A stretch of 32,384 nt of DNA, taken from the NCBI GenBank assembly GCA_031291255.1, contig JARLJN010000128.1, positions 1 through 32,384 on the forward strand, read 5' to 3'. This stretch comes from Gammaproteobacteria bacterium. Its GTDB lineage: Bacteria > Pseudomonadota > Gammaproteobacteria > DSM-16500. Shown in pieces: positions 7,767-15,483 of the stretch. The first letter of the stretch is position 1. Every line of letters begins with the position of its first letter. The notes beneath the pieces are model-generated. The model was not told the DNA's origin and did no database searches. It saw nothing but the letters and a program-made list of their open reading frames with translations. A program made the translations under genes and the position numbers.

Positions 7767-8351
7767 TCATTTAGAGGCTGTAAGCACAGATCTTCTTACC
7801 ATTAACAGGATTACCAATAACCAATTTGAAACTATCATCGCAAGAGGGTATAAACAGATTGTGAATGAATAAGCATTCAATGCGAGTAGTGAAAAAATCC
7901 ATTTAAAACCCGCGATAGTATAAGCACTCATTGTTTCATCATAAGGTTTATTAATAGATTTTCTCAACGTCGGTACAAATCCTAATACATCTGATAAAGT
8001 GATCAATACAACCGATCCCACTGGGTCTTTGGTGATTGCCCAAAGTGCCACAGCAATCGATGCAAAGGCAAGGCAAACCCAATCGACAAATTTTATATCC
8101 TTTTCGCCGTAGTGTAGAGACAGTATAAATATAATGGTACATAAAAGTGAGGTAATGCCTGTAGTCCACGCACCAGGCCCCGCGCCTTTGACAAGCTGAG
8201 CCGCAAATATGATTCCGCACGGTAGACCCCACACAAACCATGAGAAGGCATGTGGTCGAGTTTTTCCCCGAAGTATATCCCTGATGTAAGGAAGAAGTTG
8301 AGCGATGCTGGCAGCAATACCCGCTAATGCAAAGCCAAATTTGTAATCCAT
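7767..8351 (-). CDS. PQ-loop/SemiSWEET-like membrane protein
   Basis: A 194-residue membrane protein with about six or seven hydrophobic helices. Two similar blocks can be seen: QLLPYIRDILRGKTRPHAFS near residue 18, and DVLGFVPTLRKSINKPYDET near residue 120. Each has a Pro-containing helix followed by a basic loop, as in PQ-loop repeats of SWEET/SemiSWEET and lysosomal amino-acid transporters. A transport role is therefore inferred. The match is by eye and modest, so this could be an uncharacterised membrane family. It is convergent with the RraA-like gene, 21 bp away. Confidence 0.55.
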   Translation of the reverse strand: MDYKFGFALAGIAASIAQLLPYIRDILRGKTRPHAFSWFVWGLPCGIIFAAQLVKGAGPGAWTTGITSLLCTIIFILSLHYGEKDIKFVDWVCLAFASIAVALWAITKDPVGSVVLITLSDVLGFVPTLRKSINKPYDETMSAYTIAGFKWIFSLLALNAYSFTICLYPLAMIVSNWLLVILLMVRRSVLTASK

Positions 8352-8533
8352 AATGATTTATCCTGCGATGAAAACGTGTCTAGCATGCTAAGTTCACATT
8401 GCAAGCCTGAGAGGAGGAAGACATAATAATTTAAAATCCTTTATATTGTTACATTATTTCGTTTACATATCATTTAGGATGAGGGCTTGCTTATTGTAGC
8501 TACGATACAATAGAAGTTTTCGTCATTTGATAA

Positions 8534-8695
8534 TCAATTCATGCACCAGAAATAAAAAATGCGCTTAGCGGTTTCATCTATCACAATTAAATAATAGAGT
8601 TTTTTATACCAAAATCGTTTGCCACTTGCAAGGTTGCTAAATTTATTGCCACAGGCTTCGAAGCGATGGATAGAACTTTCAAGTAATTCCAAGGG
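8534..8695 (-). pseudogene. 3' fragment of an unidentified gene
   Basis: On the minus strand a reading frame of 53 codons runs from inside the inverted repeat at 8691 to a TGA at 8534. It encodes IHRFEACGNKFSNLASGKRF and then WYKKLYYLIVIDETAKRIFY before FWCMN. The composition is protein-like and there is no usable start, so it reads as the C-terminal end of a gene cut off by the repeat. I do not recognise the family. With the inverted repeat and a degraded CACATTGCAAGCCTGA element at 8393-8408, this is all I see in the 474-bp gap between flanking genes. Confidence 0.4.
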
Positions 8696-8771
8696 TCAAA
8701 GGCCAACATCAAAAAGTTTTTTGATAGCACTTAGAACTCTAAATTCTGTTTGATGTTGACCTTTGACCCTT
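8691..8771. repeat. Inverted repeat, 23-bp arms, GGGTCA head
   Basis: The left arm AAGGGTCAAAGGCCAACATC+AAA (8691-8713) pairs with 8749-8771 with a single G.U position, around a 35-nt loop. The right arm runs into TATCTTTTTT, so on the plus strand it could act as a terminator. It lies 55 bp upstream of the flavoprotein gene. Confidence 0.85.
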
Positions 8772-8825
8772 ATCTTTTTTATGGAATAATGTGCGTTAAT
8801 TTTTTATTAGCTTTTGGGGTAGACT

Positions 8826-10472
8826 ATGCAAAGTCACAATGATCACAGTTCAACTTCTAATGTAAGCTCAGTCGCCAGTGCTCGTTCTGAACCTGCACCT
8901 AGACGACGCAGTGGTTTTGTTTTATTTTGGAGTAATGTTTGGCATGGTGTTAAAAAGCGAACGTTATCATTTGGTCGCTCCATTTCAAATATGTCAACCA
9001 TGTCTCAAAATATTAGTCATTCAGCAGATAACTTAGACTTACCCAACGCGCAGATTCCAACAGATGCACCTGTCAGTGCTAGCGTCTCTTCTTCCGCAAT
9101 CGAACAACCTGTCTTTTTAAATCCTAATCAGTTAGATCCACATCTAGTGACCGTGGGAGCAGGACCCACTGCTCTTGTTGAAATGATTGAATTAAAGAGG
9201 AAGGCGCCTGAAGCCAGATTAATTCTTATCGAAAGAAGCGAACACTATAGACGTACACATACCTTGCGGTTAAATATCAACACCATTAAATATCCTGAAT
9301 TAAAAGCAAGAATCAAAGCATCACCCCATGGCAAATTAAAAGGAAATTTAGTTTTCATCGGCGTCAATCATTTACGTGATATTATGTTGGACATGGCAAG
9401 AGAAGCTGGCATCACTATTCACTATGCAAAAGTTTCTTCTCGAGAAGAACTCGAAAATGCATTTCCAAATTGTCCACTCATTAATTTTGGTGATGGTGCA
9501 CATAGTACGATGCGAAATTTGGTGTTTGGCCAAGACAAAGATTTTCTGTCAGAACATCCTATGCAAAATGTATTACAACTTCAATATACTGTGAAAGGAC
9601 AAGCTAAGCCTTTAACTTTTTTACAATTAGAAGCATCAGAAAAATTATCGGAACTTCCATTTGAAGAAATCGTAAGTTACAAAAAAGCGGAAGACATTAC
9701 TCATATTTCAGCAAGATTTTATTTAGATAATGCCACCAATAAACAAGTACCTGATGCGAGCGAAGCAAAACCACTGATTTTAGACAGCAATGTCCCTGTC
9801 GTCGTACAAAAAGCGATGAGCATACTCTTAAACACGCGCGGTGATCAGGATATTGAAAATGCTAAATTAACCAAATTTAAATTATCAGCTTATACAAGTA
9901 AGCTCTACGCCAAAAATGCAAATGATAGAACTTGGCTCTTAGTGGGTGATGCAGCATTTGGTGTTCCTTACTTTCGATCCTTAAATGCAGGCATAGAAAG
10001 TGCAACGAGAGTCGCTGATATTCTTGCAAAGCATCTTATCAACGCTAATTATGAACATAAGATGTTATCGAAAGGTACGCTGTTACGAATCAACTTGTTG
10101 ATGATGCTAAAATTTACCAAAGAACAGACTTCAGCTGTCATCAAAGATTTGGGAGTAGATATACTCAAATCAGCTGTTTTTGCGAGTGCTTCTGCGCCGA
10201 CTTCTTTACAACCTAATCGTTGGAACAAAACAGAAAGAGCAAAAATCAAAGCGATTCATCCTATCTTTAAAGCAGCGAATGATGCAGCATTCATGGTGGC
10301 TGATGTACAACACCAAGCAGATCAGAATGTTACTGAAGAACATAAAGAAAAAGATACTCTACCCGATAAATATTCATTATCTCGTGATATTTTATTTGCG
10401 CATTTCCCTACAACACCTGCGCCGATTCAACAGCTAGATGAAGCAGTGTCCTCACCTAAATTAGGTCAATAA
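8826..10472 (+). CDS. FAD-dependent monooxygenase-like protein (MICAL-like)
   Basis: A 548-residue flavoprotein with a group A monooxygenase layout. VTVGAGPTALVEMIELKRK at about residues 108-126 is the N-terminal FAD dinucleotide-binding motif (GxGxxx), ending at LILIERSE. GDGAHSTMR at 222-230 matches the DG motif region, and WLLVGDAAFGVPYFRSLNAG at 370-389 is the GD motif that binds the FAD ribose. RRTHTLRLN, just after the first strand, resembles the RxNxLxL block of MICAL actin-oxidising enzymes. About 100 Ser/Pro/Arg-rich residues precede the catalytic domain. The FAD fold is certain; the substrate is not, and an actin or host-protein target is inference. GGGG lies 6 nt before the ATG. 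The next gene is convergent. Confidence 0.8.
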   Translation: MQSHNDHSSTSNVSSVASARSEPAPRRRSGFVLFWSNVWHGVKKRTLSFGRSISNMSTMSQNISHSADNLDLPNAQIPTDAPVSASVSSSAIEQPVFLNPNQLDPHLVTVGAGPTALVEMIELKRKAPEARLILIERSEHYRRTHTLRLNINTIKYPELKARIKASPHGKLKGNLVFIGVNHLRDIMLDMAREAGITIHYAKVSSREELENAFPNCPLINFGDGAHSTMRNLVFGQDKDFLSEHPMQNVLQLQYTVKGQAKPLTFLQLEASEKLSELPFEEIVSYKKAEDITHISARFYLDNATNKQVPDASEAKPLILDSNVPVVVQKAMSILLNTRGDQDIENAKLTKFKLSAYTSKLYAKNANDRTWLLVGDAAFGVPYFRSLNAGIESATRVADILAKHLINANYEHKMLSKGTLLRINLLMMLKFTKEQTSAVIKDLGVDILKSAVFASASAPTSLQPNRWNKTERAKIKAIHPIFKAANDAAFMVADVQHQADQNVTEEHKEKDTLPDKYSLSRDILFAHFPTTPAPIQQLDEAVSSPKLGQ

Positions 10473-10503
10473 TCATAGTATGATATACAGAGGTAATTTT
10501 TAA

Positions 10504-10651
10504 ATGCCTATTAATCCACACGATCATAGCGTTACCAAATCTTGGCAAATTAATAATACTGTAAATGGTAGCCCAGTCGGTGTGTAATCCAGTAGTTTTT
10601 TTTAATAAGCCTGCAGCGATTTCACCTGATAACCAATGGGGTCATGCTTAA
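10504..10651 (+). pseudogene. Small frameshifted gene remnant
   Basis: An ATG at 10504 opens MPINPHDHSVTKSWQINNTV and reaches a stop after 27 codons. In the +1 frame the text continues as CNPVVFFNKPAAISPDNQWG and stops inside the palindrome beginning at 10638. The two pieces look like one short coding region broken by a frameshift and cut at its 3' end by the repeat. The family is unknown. It lies 31 bp after the flavoprotein stop on the same strand. Confidence 0.35.
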
Positions 10652-10702
10652 CGTATTGACTAATTTGACTTTTAAAATTAGTCAATACGTTAAGCATGAC
10701 CC
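10639..10702. repeat. Perfect 28-bp inverted repeat, GGGTCA head
   Basis: The left arm 10639-10666 (GGGTCATGCTTAACGTATTG...) and right arm 10675-10702 are perfectly complementary, with an 8-nt loop. This is the strongest hairpin in the window. It lies between convergent genes and could serve as a two-way terminator, although no T-run follows. Confidence 0.95.
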
Positions 10703-10723
10703 TTTACATTCGACCCCGATTTT

Positions 10724-11638
10724 TTATCGACGAGGAGCTAATGAAGAAGCAGCGGTTGGTTGATTAATCGGTTCATGCTGTTGTTCAACGATTTCATTTG
10801 CTGGTCTCGAACAGCAAAAAAACTTAGATATAAACGATTGTCTTATTGATAAAGAAGCATCTAGAGCCGATCTTTTATCTTGCATGGATTTGATGAATTT
10901 TTTAAAATTATCAAATTTACTCTCTAATTCAGCTAAATCCTTGAATACAATATTTTGCTTTAAATTTTTATAAAGAACACCTGATTGTTTTAAGCTAACA
11001 GCTAAATATTTTTCAAGATATTCTGATTTTTTAGTATTGGTTAACGATTCGCTCCAAACTTCCTTAATACTGCTAGTATCGATATTCAAAGATGGAAGTT
11101 TTACTTCACTCGAGAGATCTAAATTAGACATTCTAGATATACCAAGTGCAGTTAAATCAAACAGAAAGACTAAAAATTCTAAACTATACTCATGCATTAT
11201 ATTATTGTATGGCGCGGTAAAGTTAGTCGTGCTTTCGAGGAAAAATTGCATACAGCTTTTGGTTGCAATATGTAAATTTGAAGAGTTTTCACTATACTTA
11301 TCACATGCACTATAGAAAATATCAACAAAGTGCAACATTCTTTCGATAAGCAATTTGTATTCTTCACTCTTAGGGTCAAATTTTTCTACAAACTTTTTGG
11401 TATTAAGATTGAAATTTGCATTTCTATCGGTTGAGCTACTGTGCGTGTCTCGAGACATAAAACCGAATGTGCCTTCTACTTTTTTTGAATGATATTTTTT
11501 TTGAATATTAACCGCTCCATCATAAAATCTACGGTCTAATATTGTTTGATATATAAGATCTCTTGAACATACAACTCCGTTCACAAAATATTTAGTCGAT
11601 TCTTCATTTTTTGTTTGTCTCGATGGTCTAATAAACAT
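10724..11638 (-). CDS. Hypothetical protein, candidate effector
   Basis: A 304-residue protein that I do not recognise. It has no signal peptide or membrane segment and is mostly charged and helical by composition. SKFDNFKKFIKSMQDKR (about residues 235-251) looks like an amphipathic or coiled-coil helix, and the C-terminus is Gln/Pro/Ala-rich, ending APRR. A pair of Cys residues (FFCCSR) lies near residue 275. I chose the ATG at 11638 because AAGGA stands 7 nt upstream; a start at 11716 would run through a degraded copy of the helix sequence and has no Shine-Dalgarno sequence. It is the last of three minus-strand genes that follow each other from 14467. Confidence 0.6.
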   Translation of the reverse strand: MFIRPSRQTKNEESTKYFVNGVVCSRDLIYQTILDRRFYDGAVNIQKKYHSKKVEGTFGFMSRDTHSSSTDRNANFNLNTKKFVEKFDPKSEEYKLLIERMLHFVDIFYSACDKYSENSSNLHIATKSCMQFFLESTTNFTAPYNNIMHEYSLEFLVFLFDLTALGISRMSNLDLSSEVKLPSLNIDTSSIKEVWSESLTNTKKSEYLEKYLAVSLKQSGVLYKNLKQNIVFKDLAELESKFDNFKKFIKSMQDKRSALDASLSIRQSFISKFFCCSRPANEIVEQQHEPINQPTAASSLAPRR

Positions 11639-11678
11639 GTATGTTTCCTTATTTTTAATTATTAATATCTGTTGCCTT

Positions 11679-11744
11679 TCAGGGCTTGCGTTGGATGATT
11701 TTTTTAAAATCATCAAATTTACTAATATGTTTTTCTAATCCCAT
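11679..11744 (-). pseudogene. Remnant duplicating a helix of the neighbouring gene
   Basis: An ATG-to-TGA reading frame of 21 codons reads MGLEKHISKFDDFKKIIQRK. The SKFDDFKKII part closely matches SKFDNFKKFI in the gene downstream, and the DNA matches too (GATGATTTT...AAATTTACT on the plus strand). This suggests that a partial duplicate of the downstream gene has decayed here. Confidence 0.4.
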
Positions 11745-11750
11745 TTTGAT

Positions 11751-12638
11751 TTATAGTTTTTTAATTTTTTTATCATTATAAGATTCAACAGTTAGCTCTT
11801 CTATACGCTTAGGGATAAGCTTTTCTGCAGGATAAAAATATCTGAGCGTTTTAATTACTAAAGCACTTAGATTCTCAACAAACATATCACTCACACCGCT
11901 TGTCTCTATATCATAAAGTTTTTTGTGTACCGGTAACTGTATGCGTTTGATAGTTTGCATGAATAAATGTTCTATGAGTTGCGAAAAATTTTTGGGAAAG
12001 GGTCGCTTTAAAATAAAATCACGAAAATGAATAGAGTCTTCCGTTAGTTTAAGTTGCGGAGTCATTTGAAAAATATAGTCTTCTAACTCAGCGTATGTTG
12101 AAGGTAGCATATCTTTTTTAAGACCTACTAATTCGCCAGCAATTTTTTGCTCTTCTATGAACTGTTCACGCTCTTTAGCATTTAGTTGAGGACCATACTG
12201 TTCAGCGGTTCGTAAAATCATCCAAGTTAACGTGTTTTGTACCCACAATAAGAGTTTAGGTTCACTTGCGGTATACACTTTTCCAGTCACAGGATCTTTT
12301 GCACCTAAAGAATCATGTAATGATTTTAACGCTTGCGAAGCTTGCGCTGCCATCTCCGTATCACCGTAAACAGTTGTTTGTGCATAAAGTGCAGTCGATT
12401 TCGCTCGGCCTATAGGATCATGATAATAACGATGATTTTTTTCAATAATGCGGACAACGTCAGGGTGTAACATTTGTAGTAGGGCAGCAGCTGGAGCGGC
12501 AATTAACATAGAGACATCTGCATTCATTTTCCAGCTGATACTCGAAGGTCCAAATAGTCCATGATTAATAAGCGCACGCCCACCGTGCATAGGACATTTA
12601 AATTCTGAAGAATTTACATTTTGATGACGATGGTGCAT
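11751..12638 (-). CDS. DUF2236/MpaB-type oxygenase-like protein
   Basis: A 295-residue protein of the DUF2236 family (MpaB/MpaB' and latex-clearing Lcp rubber oxygenases, haem-dependent). Seen: ALLQMLHPDV at about residues 52-61, NHRYYHDPIGRAKSTALY at 68-85, a VYGDTEMA block, SLHDSLG at 106-112 and KLLLWVQNTL at 128-137. These match the family's conserved His positions and the HP, H..DP.GR and LLWVHxTL motifs. Members oxidatively cleave isoprenoid chains; the substrate here is unknown. I chose the start at 12638 because GGGAG lies 7 nt upstream. The longer frame from 12827 would run through a palindromic repeat and overlap the preceding gene. Confidence 0.82.
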   Translation of the reverse strand: MHHRHQNVNSSEFKCPMHGGRALINHGLFGPSSISWKMNADVSMLIAAPAAALLQMLHPDVVRIIEKNHRYYHDPIGRAKSTALYAQTTVYGDTEMAAQASQALKSLHDSLGAKDPVTGKVYTASEPKLLLWVQNTLTWMILRTAEQYGPQLNAKEREQFIEEQKIAGELVGLKKDMLPSTYAELEDYIFQMTPQLKLTEDSIHFRDFILKRPFPKNFSQLIEHLFMQTIKRIQLPVHKKLYDIETSGVSDMFVENLSALVIKTLRYFYPAEKLIPKRIEELTVESYNDKKIKKL

Positions 12639-12711
12639 AACTTTGCTCCCAAATAGTTTGGCTACGTTATAGCGAAATTTGGACCGTATTGCTATTACTA
12701 GTTGGGTAAAT

Positions 12712-12782
12712 GGGGTCAATATTGCCCTCGCTTTCCCTAGATTTATTCTAGAGTTGAGAGGGCGGAGCCGTGAGGCTCCTCC
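12712..12782. repeat. GGGGTCA element plus GGAGCC hairpin
   Basis: Between two minus-strand genes, a GGGGTCAATATTG head (12712 onward) is followed by a CTAGA/TCTAG arm pair and a perfect hairpin GGAGCC-GTGA-GGCTCC at 12764-12779, extended by GG/CC after one mismatch. It may attenuate transcription leaving the upstream vWA-like gene. Confidence 0.6.
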
Positions 12783-12808
12783 CACTCGATGGTCAGCATT
12801 TTCCTGTT

Positions 12809-14467
12809 TTATAGTATAACGCAACAACTTTTAATCGGTTTTAACTCCGCCTCGTTTTGTTGATTGGCATTAGATGACGGTACCGTTGGAGCGGTAGCAT
12901 AAAACGATTGTGGGGCTTGAGATGGATACACTGGTGTGGGGTCTAGATAAGTTTGAGTTGGATAAGTCTGTGTTGGCGCTTGGTAAGTTTGTGGTGGATA
13001 AACTTGTGTTGGCGCTTGATAAGTTTGAGGCGGATAAACTTGTGTTGGTGCTTGATAAGTTTGTGCAGCCATTTGCTGTTGAGCCTGTCGATTATAATAA
13101 AAGTTATCTACAGCTGCTCGCGCAATCGCTTCGTCATCATCGTCAACACCACCTTTGTTATCATTCAAATCTTGGTTGACGGCTTTAGCAGAAGCATCTT
13201 TGTATACGCGTACCGCTTCAATATCATTCGCAATTGTAGCAGAGTAAAAAAGCATATAGTCAGGCGAAAAAGTTCTTCCACAAGGATGACACTCGAAATA
13301 ATATTTGTATTCATTATCTGTAAGACTGCGTCCCAATACATTTTCTATAGTCAATTTCGTTAATGGTAAATCTTGATTGATAGCAAATAAGTCATCTCGA
13401 TTGAGTGCAGCTGCTAAACTGCAAAGTAGCCATAAACCTCTAGTATAGGGAAATACTTTTCCTTGCACATCCAACACTATTTTCTTTTCATCTTTAAAAT
13501 CAGGAATAGCAGCGGAAAATGGAGCAATTTCTGAAACTTCATGAGTCCACTTATAATCTAGAGGATTATTAGAGCAGCCCAGAAAGGTAAAGGGATTTGA
13601 TGTTAGTTTTCTGGTTTGTAGCAGATTTTTTGCTTGTGTAATTTCAGCTACTCCACCACTAGGAATACCATCCGTCAATAAATAGTTGCTTGTTCTAAGT
13701 TCTGACTTTGCATGTATTTCATCAGACATATTAATCATGTTTGTCATGTTTAAAAAGATAGGTGTATTAAGGCATGGCTTTCTATTAAAAAATTGACGTA
13801 TTGCAATATGGGCAGCCAAGCTAAATTGATCAGGTGATTTCCCATTACGATCTAAAGTAATTTCAGGGCTTTTCACTAATCGATTATGGCGGTCTAAAGA
13901 ATCAAAATTGCTTAATACGATTTCTCCGGTAGGGACATAGGCAAGTAAATCAATGTAGGTATGTAATCTATCTTCTGCTTCTTGCCAGCGTGTTAATTTA
14001 GTTTCTGGATGCTGACCTTTTAGTAAATTTTGTGTATACGGTGATGCATCACAAAGCGATAAATTAGATTTTTCAGTCATAGAGCCGCTGTCATCAATCT
14101 TAAAATGCATTCTTACGTCTTGAAAATCAGTCAATTTACTCATCAAACCGATAGGAATTTCATATTGTCCGAATAGCTTAGTCAACCCATCTATCAATAC
14201 ACCACTATCGACATCTTGTGCTTTGAATTTCGCAACATACTCATCGCTCTGCATGGCACTTAAGGCATCTACAAACAGTTTAGGCATATCTAAGTTTGTC
14301 GTTTCACACATGGCTGTCTGGTCTGCCATTGTGGAGACAACCACTAACGATGATGGAGCTGATGCAATACTATTTGATGATGTAGGAATGCTGCTATAAC
14401 CTGCTTCAACTTGATATTGTGGATTAAGGACGGGTCTACCGTTTTGAATAATATATTTTTGTGGCAT
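12809..14467 (-). CDS. vWA-like protein with Pro/Gln repeats and C-terminal CaaX box
   Basis: A 552-residue protein. Residues 118-130 (VRMHFKIDDSGSM) carry a DxSxS metal-ion-dependent adhesion motif, and NYLLTDGIPSGG near 261-272 is a typical vWA TDG strand, so a von Willebrand factor A-like domain spans about 115-310. An acidic stretch (VDDDDEA) follows at 441-447. Residues 470-517 are four 12-residue repeats of the form TYQAPTQVYPPQ. The protein ends SCCVIL, so its last four residues, CVIL, form a CaaX box with Leu, which in eukaryotes favours geranylgeranylation. Bacteria lack these transferases, but secreted Legionella proteins use them. AGGA lies 7 nt before the ATG. Delivery to a host is inference. 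Confidence 0.72.
   Translation of the reverse strand: MPQKYIIQNGRPVLNPQYQVEAGYSSIPTSSNSIASAPSSLVVVSTMADQTAMCETTNLDMPKLFVDALSAMQSDEYVAKFKAQDVDSGVLIDGLTKLFGQYEIPIGLMSKLTDFQDVRMHFKIDDSGSMTEKSNLSLCDASPYTQNLLKGQHPETKLTRWQEAEDRLHTYIDLLAYVPTGEIVLSNFDSLDRHNRLVKSPEITLDRNGKSPDQFSLAAHIAIRQFFNRKPCLNTPIFLNMTNMINMSDEIHAKSELRTSNYLLTDGIPSGGVAEITQAKNLLQTRKLTSNPFTFLGCSNNPLDYKWTHEVSEIAPFSAAIPDFKDEKKIVLDVQGKVFPYTRGLWLLCSLAAALNRDDLFAINQDLPLTKLTIENVLGRSLTDNEYKYYFECHPCGRTFSPDYMLFYSATIANDIEAVRVYKDASAKAVNQDLNDNKGGVDDDDEAIARAAVDNFYYNRQAQQQMAAQTYQAPTQVYPPQTYQAPTQVYPPQTYQAPTQTYPTQTYLDPTPVYPSQAPQSFYATAPTVPSSNANQQNEAELKPIKSCCVIL
12917..13060 (-). repeat. 36-bp tandem coding repeats (4 units)
   Basis: Four in-frame 36-bp units encode the TYQAPTQVYPPQ-type repeats of the CaaX protein. 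The first three are nearly identical and the fourth (TYLDPTPVYPSQ) has diverged. Units this similar can expand or contract by slippage, so the linker length before the CaaX box may vary between strains. Confidence 0.9.
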
Positions 14468-14580
14468 TTTTTATCCTAAAGTGAAATGTTATGTCCATAC
14501 CGGCGCACGATTAATTAACTTTGCATATTTTATAATGGGGTGTTTAAATCGTTCGCAAGAATAGCAAACAATTACCATAA

Positions 14581-14637
14581 GGGTCAATGAACGTTGGATC
14601 AACTGTGAGGGGGTAAGCGGGGTCACGCCAGCCCCGT
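14581..14637. repeat. Degraded GGGTCA elements
   Basis: GGGTCA at 14581 and GGGGTCACGCCAGCCCC at about 14619-14635, with a 5-bp CGGGG/CCCCG stem, lie just downstream of the minus-strand O-acetyltransferase gene. They look like worn members of the GGGTCA inverted-repeat population. Confidence 0.45.
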
Positions 14638-14657
14638 CTCTTTATCCTATTTCTTTT

Positions 14658-15317
14658 TTATGTATGCTCAGAAACTTGTTCTAAACCATCCACATCTAAG
14701 CTGCAAATGAGAGGGAGATGATTATTAATTTTCTGTATATCCCAATTCCACCAAGCAATATTTAATAAGCGTTTAATCGTGCTTTCATCAAAACGCAGTT
14801 TGACAACCTTGGCAGGATTGCCGGCAACAATTGCATAGGGAGGAACATCTTTAACTACAACAGATCGAGTTGCAATGATTGCTCCATCACCTATAGTGAC
14901 ACCATTTTTTATCAATGAGTCATAACCCAGCCAAACATCATTTCCTATGATGATATCCCCTTTCACGGGTAGATTAGCGACATCATAAACTGTTTCCCAA
15001 CCTTGCTGAAAAATCGGAAAAGGGTAGGTGCTGATAGCATCCAGTTTGTGGTCACCGGTCATAACAAATTTTGTTTCAGCGGCGATAGCGCAGAATTTTC
15101 CAATGACTAATTTAACTTTTGAGAAATCATAATTATAAAGAACATTATATTGTTCAAAATACTCAGGACCATAACGCCCATCGTCAAAGTAGGTGTAATC
15201 ACCGATATGAATATTGCTGGCTTTAACAAAATTTTTCAGAAAAACCAATTTATCATAAGGTTGCATGGGATAAATTAGATTTGGATCGGGTCCTGGTCCT
15301 ATTGTTTTGCTCATCAT
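14658..15317 (-). CDS. Vat/CatB-type xenobiotic O-acetyltransferase
   Basis: A 219-residue left-handed beta-helix acetyltransferase of the xenobiotic acetyltransferase group (streptogramin A acetyltransferases Vat and CatB-type chloramphenicol acetyltransferases). It is full length for that family. Seen: an N-terminal GPGPDPNLIYPMQP, IGDYTYFDD, KLVIGKFCAIA, the catalytic-His region TGDHKLDAISTYPF (His90), hexapeptide turns GDIIIGNDVWLG and GVTIGDGAIIATRSVVVKD, and the closing VAGNPAKVVKLRFD and IAWWNWD. Many chromosomal relatives do not give resistance, so the substrate is open. AAGGA lies upstream of two adjacent ATGs (15317 and 15314). It stands alone, divergent from the membrane protein gene. 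Confidence 0.9.
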   Translation of the reverse strand: MMSKTIGPGPDPNLIYPMQPYDKLVFLKNFVKASNIHIGDYTYFDDGRYGPEYFEQYNVLYNYDFSKVKLVIGKFCAIAAETKFVMTGDHKLDAISTYPFPIFQQGWETVYDVANLPVKGDIIIGNDVWLGYDSLIKNGVTIGDGAIIATRSVVVKDVPPYAIVAGNPAKVVKLRFDESTIKRLLNIAWWNWDIQKINNHLPLICSLDVDGLEQVSEHT

Positions 15318-15483
15318 TTTTTCCTTTTATTTGTGATTTGATTCATTTGTGGTTGACATGTGTTACTTCTGACCGCTGATTTGAAGAAATTGGTATAAAA
15401 TAACCTAATCTGACTAGAAATTCACCAAATACTGTGTTATCTTTGTGAAAATATTATTCACAATATAAATCGAGGTCTTTAAA

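Noticed and set aside
7951..8317. Additional minus-strand frames overlapping the PQ-loop-like gene
   Set aside because: They lie in alternative frames of a clear multi-helix membrane protein and are Cys/Arg-rich without motifs.
11751..12827. Long version of the DUF2236 gene starting at 12827
   Set aside because: The extra 63 codons run through a palindromic repeat and overlap the preceding gene; the start at 12638 has a good GGGAG.
12910..13363. Plus-strand open frames opposite the CaaX gene
   Set aside because: They are antisense shadows of the 36-bp coding repeats, with low-complexity Leu/Asp/Lys or Trp/Ile/Ser translations and no ribosome-binding site.
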